Shown: positions 1 to 11,370 of the stretch, one piece after another
Layout: each line of letters starts with the position of its first letter
Numbering within the stretch: the stretch's first letter is position 1
From: Carex sylvatica
Lineage: Eukaryota; Streptophyta; Magnoliopsida; Poales; Cyperaceae
DNA: 64,000 nucleotides
Assembly (NCBI GenBank): GCA_964058845.1
Contig: CAXKVR010000220.1
Span: 1-64,000, forward strand
Reading direction: 5' to 3'
Notes under the pieces: model-generated
What the model was told of the DNA's origin: nothing
The model's input: only the letters and a program-made list of their open reading frames with translations
Databases searched by the model: none
Position numbers and translations under genes: made by a program

Positions 1-1075
1 AAAAATAGACATTTATTAGAAATGACACGATTTTTATTATTTTAAAATAATGTTTCTAAAATTTATTGGTCAGATGCTGTACTTTGTGCCACTCATTTAG
101 TCAATAGATTACCTAGTGTTAATTTAGAAAACAAAAGTCCATTAGAAATTCTTTATCAACAAAAAATCACTTATGACCATATGAGAGTATTTGGTTGTAC
201 AAGTTTCGTACATATCAAAAGAAATGACAAACTTGATTTTGTATAACAAAAAACTATTTTCTTAGGATATTCATCTTATAAAAAGGACTATAAATGCTAT
301 GATCCAATTAGTAAAAAAAAAAAATCTTTCTAGAAACGTTTCCTTTTTTGAAAATGAACCATATTTCAAAGAAAAAGAAGTATTTCATCAAACATATTTC
401 AATAATCAAAATAACAATATAGTTTTGCCTTACATAGATTATTTGTGTTTTATTCCAAAAAATGATCATCAAGTTGAAAATAATCAAGAATATGAAATTA
501 ATGATGACATAAATGAAAATAAAATGGAAAAAAATTTACCAATTAGAAGAATATCATCTAGAGAACGACAACCAACAACTAGATTTAGATATTATGTGAC
601 ATATTCGGTGCAATACCCAATTGAAAATTTTGTTTCATATGACAACATCTCAATCGAATACCATATTTCTCACTAGTATAGAAAAAGTATTAGAACCAAA
701 AAATTACCAAGAGGCAATTAAAAGTTCAATATGGTGTAAGGCTATGGATGAGGAATTAAAAGCCTTAGACCAAAATGAAACTTGAAAAATTATTTCTCTA
801 CCAAAAAAATAAAAAAGCGATTGGTCGTAAATGGGTAAATAAAACCAAATATAATACCGATGGAACCATAGAAATGTATAAAGCAAGACCTTTAGCTAAA
901 GAATTTATCCAAACCTATGGCATAGACTATAACTAAACCTTTGCACCGGTTGTAAAAATGAATACCGTAAGGATTTTATTTTCTATTGCCGTAAACAATG
1001 ATTGAGATCTCTATCAAATGAATGTTAAAAATGCATTTCTTCAAGAAACACTTGAAAACAAATTCTAACTTGGCT
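1..1075 (+). pseudogene. Ty1/Copia pol remnant (integrase C-terminus to reverse transcriptase)
   Basis: Conceptual translation on the plus strand gives, in order, the end of a Copia integrase core (WSDAVLCATHLVNRLP near 76-123), the spacer with FLGYSSYKKDYKCYDP near 260-305, an open spacer stretch at 299-676, and the start of the reverse transcriptase (KAMDEELKALDQNETW near 741-788, then ARPLAKEF and a TFAPVVKM-like block). Several in-frame stops and frame changes break it, so it cannot encode a working polyprotein. It enters from the left edge of the window and fades at about 1075. No LTR or primer site was found with it. Confidence 0.85.
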
Positions 1076-1713
1076 TGTAAACTTAATAAATAAGGAGATA
1101 GTGAGGAGTTACCAATTGAGGAATGAGAGATAGAGCCATGCATGCATAGACTCCTCCATGTTTAGATACATATTTTGCTCTTAATTCCTATTTTGATATT
1201 CTACTGTTGTCTTATGTGTTTTGTATGTGTGCTATGTATAATTAGTTTACTTTCATTTGTATTTTTCCCTTTAGATGAATAAAAGAACATTAATTAATTG
1301 TTCATGGATTCAAGTTGAATTGTCTTATAGTATGTAACGCAAGGTTCCATGTGGGTCTGTCATTTAATTTTAATCATGTTAAGTAGCTATAGATAACTTT
1401 CCTATTGCAAACATATATATGGTATATATCGATCATGGTTCTGAAACTCGACTGATCCGACTCGGACCAAGCATTTTCCACTCAGTTTCTTGATTCTCTA
1501 GCAAAATTATACTTTTTCGGTGATTCGATTGAATCAATTTTGCATTTTTGGGTAAATACTTGATTATAGAATTTGGAGAGGGAATACAGTATCTAATTAA
1601 TTTTACAGTTTTTGAGGAGAGTACAAGTACATATTCCAAAAAAATAAAAATAAGAATTATTTTGCTTTACCCGACCCACAATTAACCCATTAACGGAACA
1701 TGTATGGAGCTTC
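1076..1713. other. Intergenic, no gene seen
   Basis: AT-rich sequence with only short ORFs on the minus strand that resemble no family I know. It may be the decayed end of the Copia element to the left. Confidence 0.5.
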
Positions 1714-1791
1714 GAGGATGCACGGAAGGTGTTTGAAAAAATTGCCGAGAGAAATCTTATGACATAATCAGCTGTGATTGTGGGGGTATGT
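1714..1791 (+). pseudogene. Pentatricopeptide-repeat (PPR) gene fragment
   Basis: One reading frame shows EDARKVFEKIAERNLMT, a stop, then SAVIVG. This is the end of one PPR motif and the start of the next, in the usual plant pattern where a Trp stands in place of the stop. Only about 26 codons are recognisable and both sides are non-coding, so this is a tiny relic rather than a gene. Confidence 0.55.
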
Positions 1792-2182
1792 GTGTATATG
1801 TGTGTGCATGACAAAAGGAGAAAAAATAATGTCGTATACTCTAAGATAACATAATACTTGAGTTTAGATTATGACCATTCGATCATAATACTTGCGTCCC
1901 TTTTCTGCTCAACTACATCCGACGCTCCTCATCTCTAACCAGAGAATACGTACGTTACTTCAGGTCGTATCAACTTTTCCCTTGCGGCACGTACTCTTTA
2001 GTTTTCTGCGAAGAGATAGTGAATTGTGTTTTCTGCAAAGAGAATACGTTACTTCTACATTACTTTAGGCCTGGTTTGAAATTTGGCAGTTGAATTGTGT
2101 TTTTCTTTTTGTTTACTTTGCTTTGTTAATGAAGAGATAGTGATGCTAATTGATTTGGTGCCTATTTATAGGAAATTGATAC
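1792..2182. other. Intergenic, no gene seen
   Basis: AT-rich single-copy-looking sequence. I see no ORF or repeat of note until the 18-bp direct repeat that borders the LINE. Confidence 0.5.
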
Positions 2183-3162
2183 TTCGATTTATCATTGTCC
2201 GTAATTATCCAGAGTAACCAGATTCTTACAAAGGATAATTTACTTACTAAAGGTTAGTTTGGTAACCCTAATTGCCAATTTTGTGATCAATTTGAGACAG
2301 CAAACCACCTCTTTGTTACCTGCCCATTAGCTCACTCAATATGGAACTGGATTGCTACCCATAATGACTTTACTTTTAACTGTAATACTGTGTCTGATTT
2401 ATGGTCTTTAGATCAACATATACCTCTCAACAACTGTCTCATAATTGAACTTATTAGAGAAGCCACAGTATGAGTTATCTGGTTAACTAGAAACAACTCT
2501 TGCTTCTCTGATACACCAATACCCTCAACTCAAAGCATTGCTAATAGAATTATAGCTCTTACCTCCTTTTGGTGTAAATCCAGATTAGATGATTCCTACT
2601 TCAAATTAACTCTAATCCTTCCCATGAATACTTCTACTTTGACTCAGACAGGTCCTACTACAACCCCCTTGGTGACAGATACATCCTCAGAGGAAGGCAA
2701 CAGCTGGGATTCCGAGGAAGATCCATGTTGTGGTCTCGAGGGGTCAGACCTCTCGGCATACCTCCGAGACAGGGCGGAATTTGAAGCAATGGATGGAGTG
2801 GGAGTGATATTGATCTCCTCTGATCCATCTCACTCTAGTTCATCCTCTGATGATTGCTCCTGTGCTGACTCATTATCCACTTCATCCCAACTCTAAAACT
2901 TACTATCTCTAATTTCACTATGTTTTGATTGCTTTGTATCATTTTATACGTACTGTCTGTCTATGCTAAGTAGATAACATCTAGCTGCTTAACATCTAGT
3001 ACGTTCTTTTGATTTCGTATCTCAGCTACTCTCTAGCTTCTATGTTGTGATTGTAAGACATATTAGTTTCTAATGAAACTGGTGGTAACCTCACTTTTAT
3101 TCAAAAAAAACTAATTACTCTCGAAGCTGCTCAACTTATCATTGTTCGATTTATCATTGTCC
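2183..3162 (+). mobile_element. 5'-truncated LINE (non-LTR retrotransposon) with 18-bp target duplication
   Basis: The 18-bp word TTCGATTTATCATTGTCC occurs perfectly at 2183-2200 and again at 3145-3162, flanking the element. Between them a plus-strand frame encodes the zinc-binding end of a plant LINE reverse transcriptase: a C-x2-C...H-x4-C core CQFCDQFETANHLFVTC near 2280-2330, then a Trp-rich region typical of zf-RVT proteins. Stops in frame (near 2254 and 2471) show decay. The open frame at 2624-2896 is the acidic, Ser-rich tail of the same ORF. A short A-tract ends at about 3109, 35 bp before the right-hand duplication, so the tail is not flush with the target repeat. Confidence 0.85.
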
Positions 3163-3194
3163 AGGGAGGCTTGATTTATCACTGTCTCAGCGGT

Positions 3195-3301
3195 CCACCT
3201 AAAATGAGGCTGGAGAGCCAATCTGCGACTTGAGTAATATGGAATTCCTCCAGAATATTGTTTATTTTTTTATTGTTTATGGTATATTAAAAAATTTCGG
3301 T
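3195..3301. repeat. Partial MITE, same family as the element at 55172-55452
   Basis: The right edge is a terminal sequence (TATGGTATATTAAAAAATTT then CGG) that matches the TIR of the complete element near 55 kb. The interior contains, in inverse orientation, the same 'gaattcc...caagtcgcagattggctct' core. No left terminus is visible, so it is truncated. Confidence 0.6.
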
Positions 3302-3789
3302 AGATGCAGCAATGGTTTTTTTTTTATTTTTTATAACCAGCCAAGTTAAACATCCCTTGGCTTTCCCAACTCAAAACACGAAAACCAATTAAATGTTATG
3401 TGCACACAGGGAAAAAAAATAGATATATATAACCTACACAGTAACTAAGCCACGTTGTTGTATGCTAATTTATGAGTGTATAAGTAATTATATAAACGAA
3501 AAATTAATTAATGTATAATTAATTATTTAAACACGAGAATAAACCTCCATGATTCTTATCATATGGAACATACATATGGACGAATACAAGTTAAATAATA
3601 AAAGCGATCAATCATCAATGCGAACAGCTAGCAAATAAACAATATAAATAATAAAACATCCAACATAAATAATAAAGTCAACAAATTAACTAAATAGTAA
3701 AACAATCAATGTGAAAAAAGAAATAAAGTTTTGGAAAATTACAACAGAATGTTGTCGTCCACTTAACCGCATGGCATAGTGGTGACACT
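3302..3789. other. 3' flank of the alpha-dioxygenase gene, no gene
   Basis: AT-rich, with several near-tandem 'aaataataaa' strings at 3590-3720. No ORF of interest. Confidence 0.5.
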
Positions 3790-3879
3790 GGTGAGTATTG
3801 TTGAAAACTTTCCCAATTTTAGGGTTTTACCTGAAATTGTTCTCAAGCTCAAAACATACTATGAAAAACTGAGGCAACA
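3790..3879 (+). repeat. Inverted copy of the exon 4/intron 4 junction of the alpha-dioxygenase gene
   Basis: Read on the plus strand this stretch matches the minus strand of 6711-6800 at roughly 90 percent over about 90 bp. It begins with GGTGAGTA, exactly at the 5' splice site of intron 4, and runs through to ACTGAGGCAAC. A weaker match covers the last ten bases or so of exon 4, interrupted here by about 14 extra bases. The copy lies about 70 bp beyond the gene's stop codon, in opposite orientation to the gene. Confidence 0.85.
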
Positions 3880-3945
3880 AAAACAAATTAACATTTAACT
3901 TCCAAATAAATAGACTATAGATCTATACTGTGGATCTACACTAAC

Positions 3946-6900
3946 TTAGTTTGCACTGTCCCATACTGAGAAAGCACTAGCGGATTTCATCCACTTGTCG
4001 GTAATTGCAGGATAGTGGCGGTGGATCACATCTCTTAGGCCTTCTGTTGTATTAACCCATTGCAGCCCCTTCTTGGTGTAGGTCTTCTCATTAAAATAAC
4101 TCGTGAAAAATCGATCTGATTCTAGCCTCCTGTTGTCATCAAATTTCAGATCGATCAATGTATTCATATCTAAACAGATTACTTATGAGCAGTGATTCAA
4201 ATGGGTATCTGATACTATCCTGTATGTGATATGTAAAAACTTGAGGATCCAATTTTATACTTTTTATTAATTCTTACATTCTAACATTAAATATTTGTTA
4301 AAATTTAAAACTAAATCTGACCTTGATGCCATTAGGATGAAAATGTTAAACGCAGTTTCGCTTATGGCAAAGCCCTCGATCTTTTTCTCTGCCATGAGTC
4401 CTACGAGAAGATCCAACTTCTCTACATCATCTCCATAAACTTCTCTTAAGGCTTTTATTGCTTCCTTGTCACTTGTCAAATCCTCCCATTTTTCTATTGG
4501 AATTAGTAGTAGTTTCCTCCTAAACATATTGTACCTCGGTACACTTCTCTCCCTATCACGATATACTTAATTTCATGGAAAAACAAAAGATGGTATTAGA
4601 GATGAAAATGATAAATGTTTTTGGGGATGTCAATGAAATGAACTCCAAAGCTACTACGCACAGCAATCAGCAAACCATTTTATTTGACATAACATTACAT
4701 ATTTTTTTATTATTATACTGCTGTTCATAACGATACAGTGATATATATACCCAATCTTTTTTAAATAAAGTGTGCATGTTAATTTCGTAGAGTATGCTAC
4801 AATAATAGTAAGAAAATAGTATTACGACTTCATATATGTCTCAGTAAGAACATCTATTATCTGGTTTTAGTATGTAATCAGATGCATTGAATGGTACCAG
4901 AATGACCCATTTCTTTGTTGTGTACTTTAGAATTGCTTAAGAGTATGCTATTAATTGTACCACAAGGACACAATATGTAGTTTTTCTCAATTCAATAGGA
5001 AGAGCTAGTATTTGATTCCAGTAAACAATAAATGAATTGATTATCAAATGCTACCAGAATAAAATATTTTTTACATTAAAAGTTTTTTATTTGTTGAGGC
5101 AATTATTGTACCGATTTACTAGCTTGGTACAGTATCAGGATCCTCTACTGGTACTGGTACCCATTAGGTTTAAGCATTGTACCTTCTAGGGCCGCAAGGT
5201 CGATTTGATCAGCTCGATTGGTACCATCCAGATTTTGTGGTATGAGGTTTCTAAAGAAACTTGGGTAGTTCCAAAGTTCAAGTGCTCCACATGCTTGATG
5301 TCCCATTGATACTGTCTGTTTTTCAAATCCGATTTCTGATAGCAGTTGCTCCCCTTTGAGACCCACTAAATCTCCAATATTGATACTATTTGTGACAGAA
5401 AAATAATTGTATTATTTCCAGTGTGTGCATCTGGTACCAACTATTAATTAACTATAGTCCTTCTGTCATTAACAATCTTAATTTCATGGGGCACTCTGAA
5501 TAGAAGGCCAAATGGAAATCTAATCAATTTTATATTTACATCATTTTTTGTTAATATAAAGAAAAAAATAAAAGATTTTAGAGAATACGTACTCTTTCAG
5601 GTATGGCGGAGAATTTGTTTGATCAGGTTCAGCGGTCGGATCTCTGAGTTCGAGAGTGCTCGGTAGTAAGGAGTGCATTCTATAAACACTGGTGAATTCT
5701 TCAGTTAGAGAATATGGAACTCCATGGTTGTTTGGTTTCTTCAATCCCACAAGGCCACCCAACGCAGGTCCGCCTATGTGGCCGAATGTTTCTTTTATTC
5801 TCTTGCCCAACAATCCGTACCTTCACAATGGAAACGAGGAATATAGTTTATTGTTGATAATTGTCATCCTTAATAATAAACTTAGAACTCAGTAATTATA
5901 AATAAAATTTAAACTTATATGTATATGCTCTGATTTAGTTTAAAATGCATGCCTTGTTATCAGAGTTTAAATATAGTTTAAAATTTAAACTTAAAATTTC
6001 CAGCAGGTACTGATGGTAGTCTGTGAATCCTCTTTTTTTTGTTTTGCAAATACAAGATTTAAATGAGATAAATATACTTATATATGCTCACCAGTTTGCG
6101 TGCATTCCTACATTCAAGATTTTTGTTTTGAGGAGCTCAACTGTCCAATCAATTGTGTGAATTTTTGCAATGACAGCAGAAGTAACTAATCTTGCATGAT
6201 GGTATAGCTCTTCATCTGTTAGCTTTGGATATTCTTTCTACAAGTAAAGAAATATATATTCTTTATGATCAGTTTATTACTATATATAACATAATTAATT
6301 CAAGCAACAAAAAAATCTTATTTTTTTCTAATATATGGATTTCAAATTTCCAGTACATGTAATAGACTGCCGTGGCTTTTATGTAATGGAAAAATTAATA
6401 AGATTATTGCTGCTTGTTACCTTTAATGCATCACAAACTGCATTATGTTCTTGAGTAAAGAGTGCTTGTAAGATGGAGACCCCGGCCCAACTGTTCCGGA
6501 CGTCTCCAGAAACTGCCACGCCATTGTCGCCATGCAAAAGGAGGCCATCATCTCCAATCTTTAGTTTTCCATCAACAAAGGTCCTGACCGTTTCTACTTT
6601 TTTCTCGTTAGCTCCATATGTTGCACTCCCATCCCTTATTTCATTTAATTTACACAATTCGACAAAATCAGAACGGCTGTTGTCGTGCATTAAATGGCAT
6701 TTATTGTAGTTGCCTCAGTTTGTCATAGTCTATTGTTTTGAGCTTGAGAACAATTTCAGATAAAACCCTAAAATTGGCAAAATTTTCAACATTACTCACC
6801 ACCATGCCGTTCGGATATTGTAGTAACCGGTCTTTATTCCATCAGCATTTGTAGGTATCTCTTTTGTGGCAAAGAACTTGAATGACTTGAGTGGGCATTC

Positions 6901-9692
6901 ACTTGCTACTTCTTTTGGAGCAATTATTTCAATCTACTTTTATGAAAAAGGAAAAAGTAAATAAGAGAAGCACCTATTTAAAGATTGATCTGACAATATA
7001 TGTTTTCAAATTTTCAGCAAAAAAATTAATGACATAGATATCAATTTATGACTTCATTACACGGTTATAACTAGTTGATAACAAACTCTATACTTGAAGA
7101 ATGTGAATATTTTCAGAACTGACCCGGATTTATTAATAAAGTAGCAAGTCAACAACAAATGAAAAATTGGTCCTGCATTCTATTTTCTGTACCTAGAAAA
7201 GGTTTATATTCTTTCAAAGAGTCCTTTTATCAATGTCAAAAAAAAAAAATTATTTCTTTTGCATAGCAGGTGTAAATATTTTGGAAAAAGATTGTGTGCA
7301 AGTTGAAATTGAATGAAAAAAATTATAGATACCAGTAGTGCCACAACTTCTTTTGTTACCATTTCTTTATTTGATATATATATTATATTAATATATTATC
7401 TCTCATCTCTCCATCCACTTATAGTTATTATTAATATTTATATTTAATTTTTTAATTAATATTTGTATCTTAGAAATTCATATATCTTAATTATCCGACC
7501 ATTATTTGTTTTATATTCGTATTCGAATCTGTATCCGTGAACTATCTGTTCCGTATCCGTATCCATTTAAGGCGAATTTGATTTTGAATTTTAATATCCG
7601 TTTACTATCCGTATCCGTATTCGTATCCGCTCATTATCCGACAGATGCGGATATGGTATGAGCATTATCCGCTCCGTTTACACCCCTATGTACTGATCAT
7701 TTGTCTGGTTAAGCTAGAGCTTGAAATCACGTACCTGTTTTGTATCCTCGAGGTGATCGATCCAGTCATGCACCATGAACTGTATCCATGCGGCTGCTAG
7801 TATATTAAACTGCTTTCCTGTGTCCTTGTATTGTCTTCTAGCCAACAGCTTTGTCGCCACCACCACTGGATCTGGGCTCATCAACTTCACCATGCAAACA
7901 GAAGAAAAGGAAAGAAAAGAGAACAATTGTACATGAGTCGTGCAGATGGTCAGTGATTTGCTGCTTTAATTAATTGACTATTATTTCAGGTTGATCTGGT
8001 TTCTATCAGTGAACATTAGTACCGTTAGAACGTTTAACAGATCATGTGTCGATTTATTTTAGTTTAGTACCTCATTCTTTTCATCGACCGGATTCATATT
8101 TCTCCCAAAAAAGGTTTCTTGGCTACCAGCCTCAGCATTAGCTGGGTCATTGTACTTTCCATCTCCAGTGCGGTACGGGAAGTTTTCAGGGTTAAACTGT
8201 GTACCGTGAGAACTGCCAACACCTAACAGATTGTATTTTTCAAGTAGGGTTCGGCGGGTGCTCAAGTAAAGTAAACCGATTAACACCGGCATCTTGTGCC
8301 ACTGGTTTCCCTTATCTAATGCATGAACCAGCTGCATGGAATTAAGAGGAAAAGTTTAATTATAATTAATTTTAATGAATAATCTAATTTAGAATAGTAA
8401 ACCAGTACATGATCAGGGCTACGTATGCTAGCCTGCCAAAGGCCATGCATGCGTACATAATTATATATATTAATCATAAGAAATTTTATATATTGTCCTT
8501 CTTTTAAATTTTTGAAACAGTAAAAAAAATGCCATTGTGGACTAAAAAATAATTTTATCCACACCTTATTTCTGTTAAGCCTAATTTTTAGTTGTTTCTA
8601 TCTTAATATATTTTCTCTCATATTAAGCAAGTATGTAGATGTCTTCATCTACGTACTAACGGCTATGACTAAAAAATGAAATTTCATATTGAATATAATC
8701 TCTCCGATTAAATAGTTTGTCTCTTTTTTTTTATGCATATTTTTTATTTTTTTTACATGTACAAGTCCAAATTTATTTAGACACGTACTCATTACACTTC
8801 TTTGATTATCACATACTCAATTTTCATTATTAATTAAGTTTGCATTTTGTATAGAAATTATTTAATACATGTAGATAAACAAATACTGCATATATAAGAA
8901 CTATCTGATAGAACAAAATATATTCTATATATAAATCAAAACTAAGTAGGTACAACAATAATAAAAACAAATTTTGCTTCCTTTTATATAATTTCTCTAT
9001 CCTTAATTAGAAATAATATTGTGCAAGAGATTTGAGGTAGCATGAGGGAAAGGAATATTGGATGACAAAATAAGGCATACACAAGATTTGTTATTAAAAA
9101 TGCAAACAAAACAAACTAAACTATTAATTGCTACAAGGCCCAATTAAGTCATATATATGTAAATCGCAAAAAGATTTATTAATGTCTATGCTAAAAATAT
9201 ATAAATAAATTTGTTGTTAATATGTAGTTTTGAAATTTGTTACAGGGCCAAGACATTTGTTATTTTTTTAGTTTTGAGAAAAGAGAGAGTATATATATTC
9301 TCTGTCACGGTTTTCAAATAAATTTGTTGATGTTTATGCTAAAAATATATAAATAAATTTGTTGTTAATATGCAACCTATCCCAAAATGTCTATGCATGC
9401 ATTATCCCCCCTCTCTCTCTCTCATTATTATTCCATAACAAGCTCTTGCATATCATCATCATATATATATAAACAATTAATACCATATAAATGTTGCTTT
9501 GCTCCATTTACATTTGCTAAAGAAATATGTAAATCAATATGTAAAGGTTAATTATTAGATCAAATAAAAACTTGATTAATATCAACAAATTAAAGAACAT
9601 ACAATGAAGCCAAGCTTGTCACCAAAAGACATCCTTCTGAAAAGATCATAGAAGTCTGGATGTATAAAGGGCTTGCCAAGACACAAACCCAT
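3946..9692 (-). CDS. alpha-DOX: Alpha-dioxygenase (fatty-acid alpha-oxygenase), 10 exons
   Basis: Exons on the minus strand: 9603-9692, 8071-8331, 7735-7884, 6800-6933, 6421-6634, 6092-6237, 5593-5820, 5183-5385, 4322-4565, 3946-4129. All junctions are GT-AG and the phases agree, giving 617 aa. The product is a haem enzyme of the peroxidase-cyclooxygenase superfamily that adds O2 to the alpha carbon of C16-C18 fatty acids, making 2-hydroperoxides used in plant defence. The distal haem ligand region FMVHDW has His156. VYRMH gives catalytic Tyr378 and proximal His381, with the spacing known for the family. HTIDWTVELL, NSWAGVS, RDRERSVPRY and KGFAISETAF-like blocks are all present. The start codon follows a TATA box at about 9799-9813. 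Oddity: the protein stops at SVWDSAN, so the last 15 or so residues usual in the family (ending PLYLR-) are missing. The last-exon splice is otherwise clean. Introns 1 and 3 hold repeats. DOX1 versus DOX2 cannot be decided by eye. Confidence 0.96.
7500..7692. repeat. Reiterated 'tatccg' block in intron 3, hAT-like end
   Basis: About 190 bp rich in TATCCGTATCCG-type words, ending in CCGTTTACACCCCTATG. The end matches the terminal sequence (reverse TAGGGGTGcAAAC) of the hAT-like element at 10009-10289. The opposite terminus is unclear; CAGGTGTAAAT near 7268 is a weak candidate. Confidence 0.5.
9175..9377. repeat. Direct repeat of about 58 bp in intron 1
   Basis: Two copies, about 9175-9232 and 9320-9377, of an AT-rich sequence containing TATGCTAAAAATATATAAAT. 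They differ at a few positions. The 87 bp between them is not duplicated. Confidence 0.75.
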
Positions 9693-9798
9693 GGCTGCAA
9701 GATAGAATATTGTTTGTATGATATAGAGTTATATAAAATAGACGATAGGGATCGACAATTAATGTACTCTTTGGAAATAATCATAAAGAGGTGGTGTT

Positions 9799-9813
9799 GT
9801 TATTTATATAAGG
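9799..9813 (-). promoter_or_regulatory. TATA box of the alpha-dioxygenase gene
   Basis: On the minus strand the sequence reads CTTATATAAATAACA, about 110 bp upstream of the start codon, a normal spacing for a plant TATA box plus short leader. A second, weaker TATA-like run lies at 9729-9737 but is too close to the ATG. A single W-box core (TTGAC) occurs on the minus strand near 9876. Confidence 0.5.
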
Positions 9814-10008
9814 GAAGAAATCAACATATATATTTTGTATCCCATCCCCTGTTATTTTAACTTTTTCCTTGATTGTCAAATTTAACATTTTTCTTGCTGG
9901 TAGTTAGAAACGAGTTGGCTGCTTTTTTTTCTTGCCTGATATCTAACTGTACATCGAGTTGCACGTGTTAGGAATTAATATATCTCGCATGCAATTATTA
10001 AAATGAGT

Positions 10009-10289
10009 TAGGGGTGCAAACGGATTGGCTAGTGGTAAAACCATATCTGTATCAGTTTTTAATTTTGGATATGGATACGGATCAGATATCAGATATCCGT
10101 AGATATATACATAAATATTTTTGGTAAATTATATGATATATATCTACTATTTAAATACATATAATTAAAATTTAAAACCATATTCGTATCAGTATCTGCA
10201 CGGATATTCGGATATCGGATATATGTATTTAATTTTCGGACACGGATGCGGATATGGTTGGATACTATCCGATCTGTTTGCACCTCTAA
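10009..10289. mobile_element. hAT-like MITE with reiterated 'ggatat' words
   Basis: Termini are TAGGGGTGCAAAC on the left and, inverted, TAGAGGTGCAAAC on the right. The flanks repeat AAATGAGT/AAATGAGA (7 of 8), the 8-bp duplication expected of hAT elements. The interior is made of ggatatcggatac/atccgtatcc-like words with dyad symmetry. No transposase is present. Confidence 0.8.
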
Positions 10290-10295
10290 AATGAG

Positions 10296-10665
10296 AAAAT
10301 GTCCCACTGTTTTCATACCTTACATTCTTATTTTCATTTTTAAAGTCTAAACAGTCGATTTGATATGCTCTATATGATCTTCATATTAAAATGTGCTTAG
10401 AGACCAAATTATATATTTTTCTTGAAAATGCTTTACTATTTTTTTAGATAGGTACAAAATTATTGTTTCTGGACCATAAAAAAATAATTATTTTATACTT
10501 ATCTCAAAAAATAGTCCAAATTAAAATTCCAAAAAAAAATATAAATTTGGTCTCCAAGCACATTTTAATATGAAAATTATATTGAGTGGTTCGAATCGAC
10601 TGTTTAAACTTTAAAAATAAAGATAAGAATGTTGGGTATGAAAGAAGTGAGACATTTTAACACTT
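10296..10665. mobile_element. Fold-back MITE, family member 1
   Basis: Long inverted repeat: the left arm (AAAATGTCCCACTGTTTTCA onward) is mirrored by the right arm ending in TGAGACATTTT. The arms meet around 10490. Each arm contains the family word 'atgtgcttrgagaccaaat' shared with the elements at 42597-43012 and 48869-49230. It starts just after the hAT-like element; a target duplication is not evident here. Confidence 0.75.
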
Positions 10666-10880
10666 GTCAAATTGGGCTAATAATTTGTGATCAGTTTATA
10701 ATAATATATAATTATGGGTGAAGGGTCGAAGAAAGTTACACGATTGGTCAATTATGACCAATATTTCCATGACCAATTATGACCACGATTGGTCAAATTG
10801 GGGCTAATAATTTTTTTCATTTAATTCGTCAATTATGACCAATATTTCCATGACACATGTAGATCGAGTTGCACATGTAA
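10660..10880. repeat. Short direct duplications
   Basis: TCAATTATGACCAATATTTC is present twice (about 10749 and 10829), and 'caaattggg(g)ctaataattt' twice (about 10669 and 10793). The word ATCGAGTTGCACATGT near 10863 echoes the sequence near 9953. This looks like a local segmental duplication broken by the two MITEs. Confidence 0.6.
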
Positions 10881-11360
10881 TTAGATCTCCCCAATTGCTA
10901 AAATTGTGGCTGATGTGTTAGTTAATAAATCACTATCAGCATTTATATATCGAACGTTCTTCCAAAACCTTTTCTTTTGTCCCTAGTTTGCTCTTTTAAT
11001 TTGCAGGTTCGATCTGCATGTTTAATTTGTTTTAATTTCTGTACAGGCCATTGTCCCCCATGTGTTAATTGATGTGCATGGTAGCCTGGTAGGGTAAGGT
11101 GAAGATAAAGGATGCATGAGATGAGACATCGTATCCCGCTTATTTCATTTTCATTTTTAATTGGTGGACGTGTGAACAGAGTGCGCCGAGATTTTTAAAA
11201 ATAATTAAACCCATAAAAATTTTATTAAAAATAATCAAATTTTGGGTAAAATTTTAAAACTACTTCATCCGTGGAAAAATTTCACGACCCCAATTAATAA
11301 TTTCGTCCAGTAAATAATATTTACGGACGGAATTAAAAATTTCCCCCTGAGAAAATATTC
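10881..11360. other. Intergenic, no gene seen
   Basis: No ORF or repeat that I can name. It leads into the promoter-like sequence of the PMD transposon gene. Confidence 0.4.
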
Positions 11361-11370
11361 ACAGTCCGAA

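Noticed and set aside
1433..1814. Two short minus-strand ORFs near the Copia remnant
   Set aside because: No recognisable domain; one overlaps the plus-strand PPR relic.
2624..2896. Open frame of 90 aa, acidic and Ser-rich
   Set aside because: It continues in frame from the LINE zf-RVT region upstream, so it is the tail of that ORF and not a separate gene.
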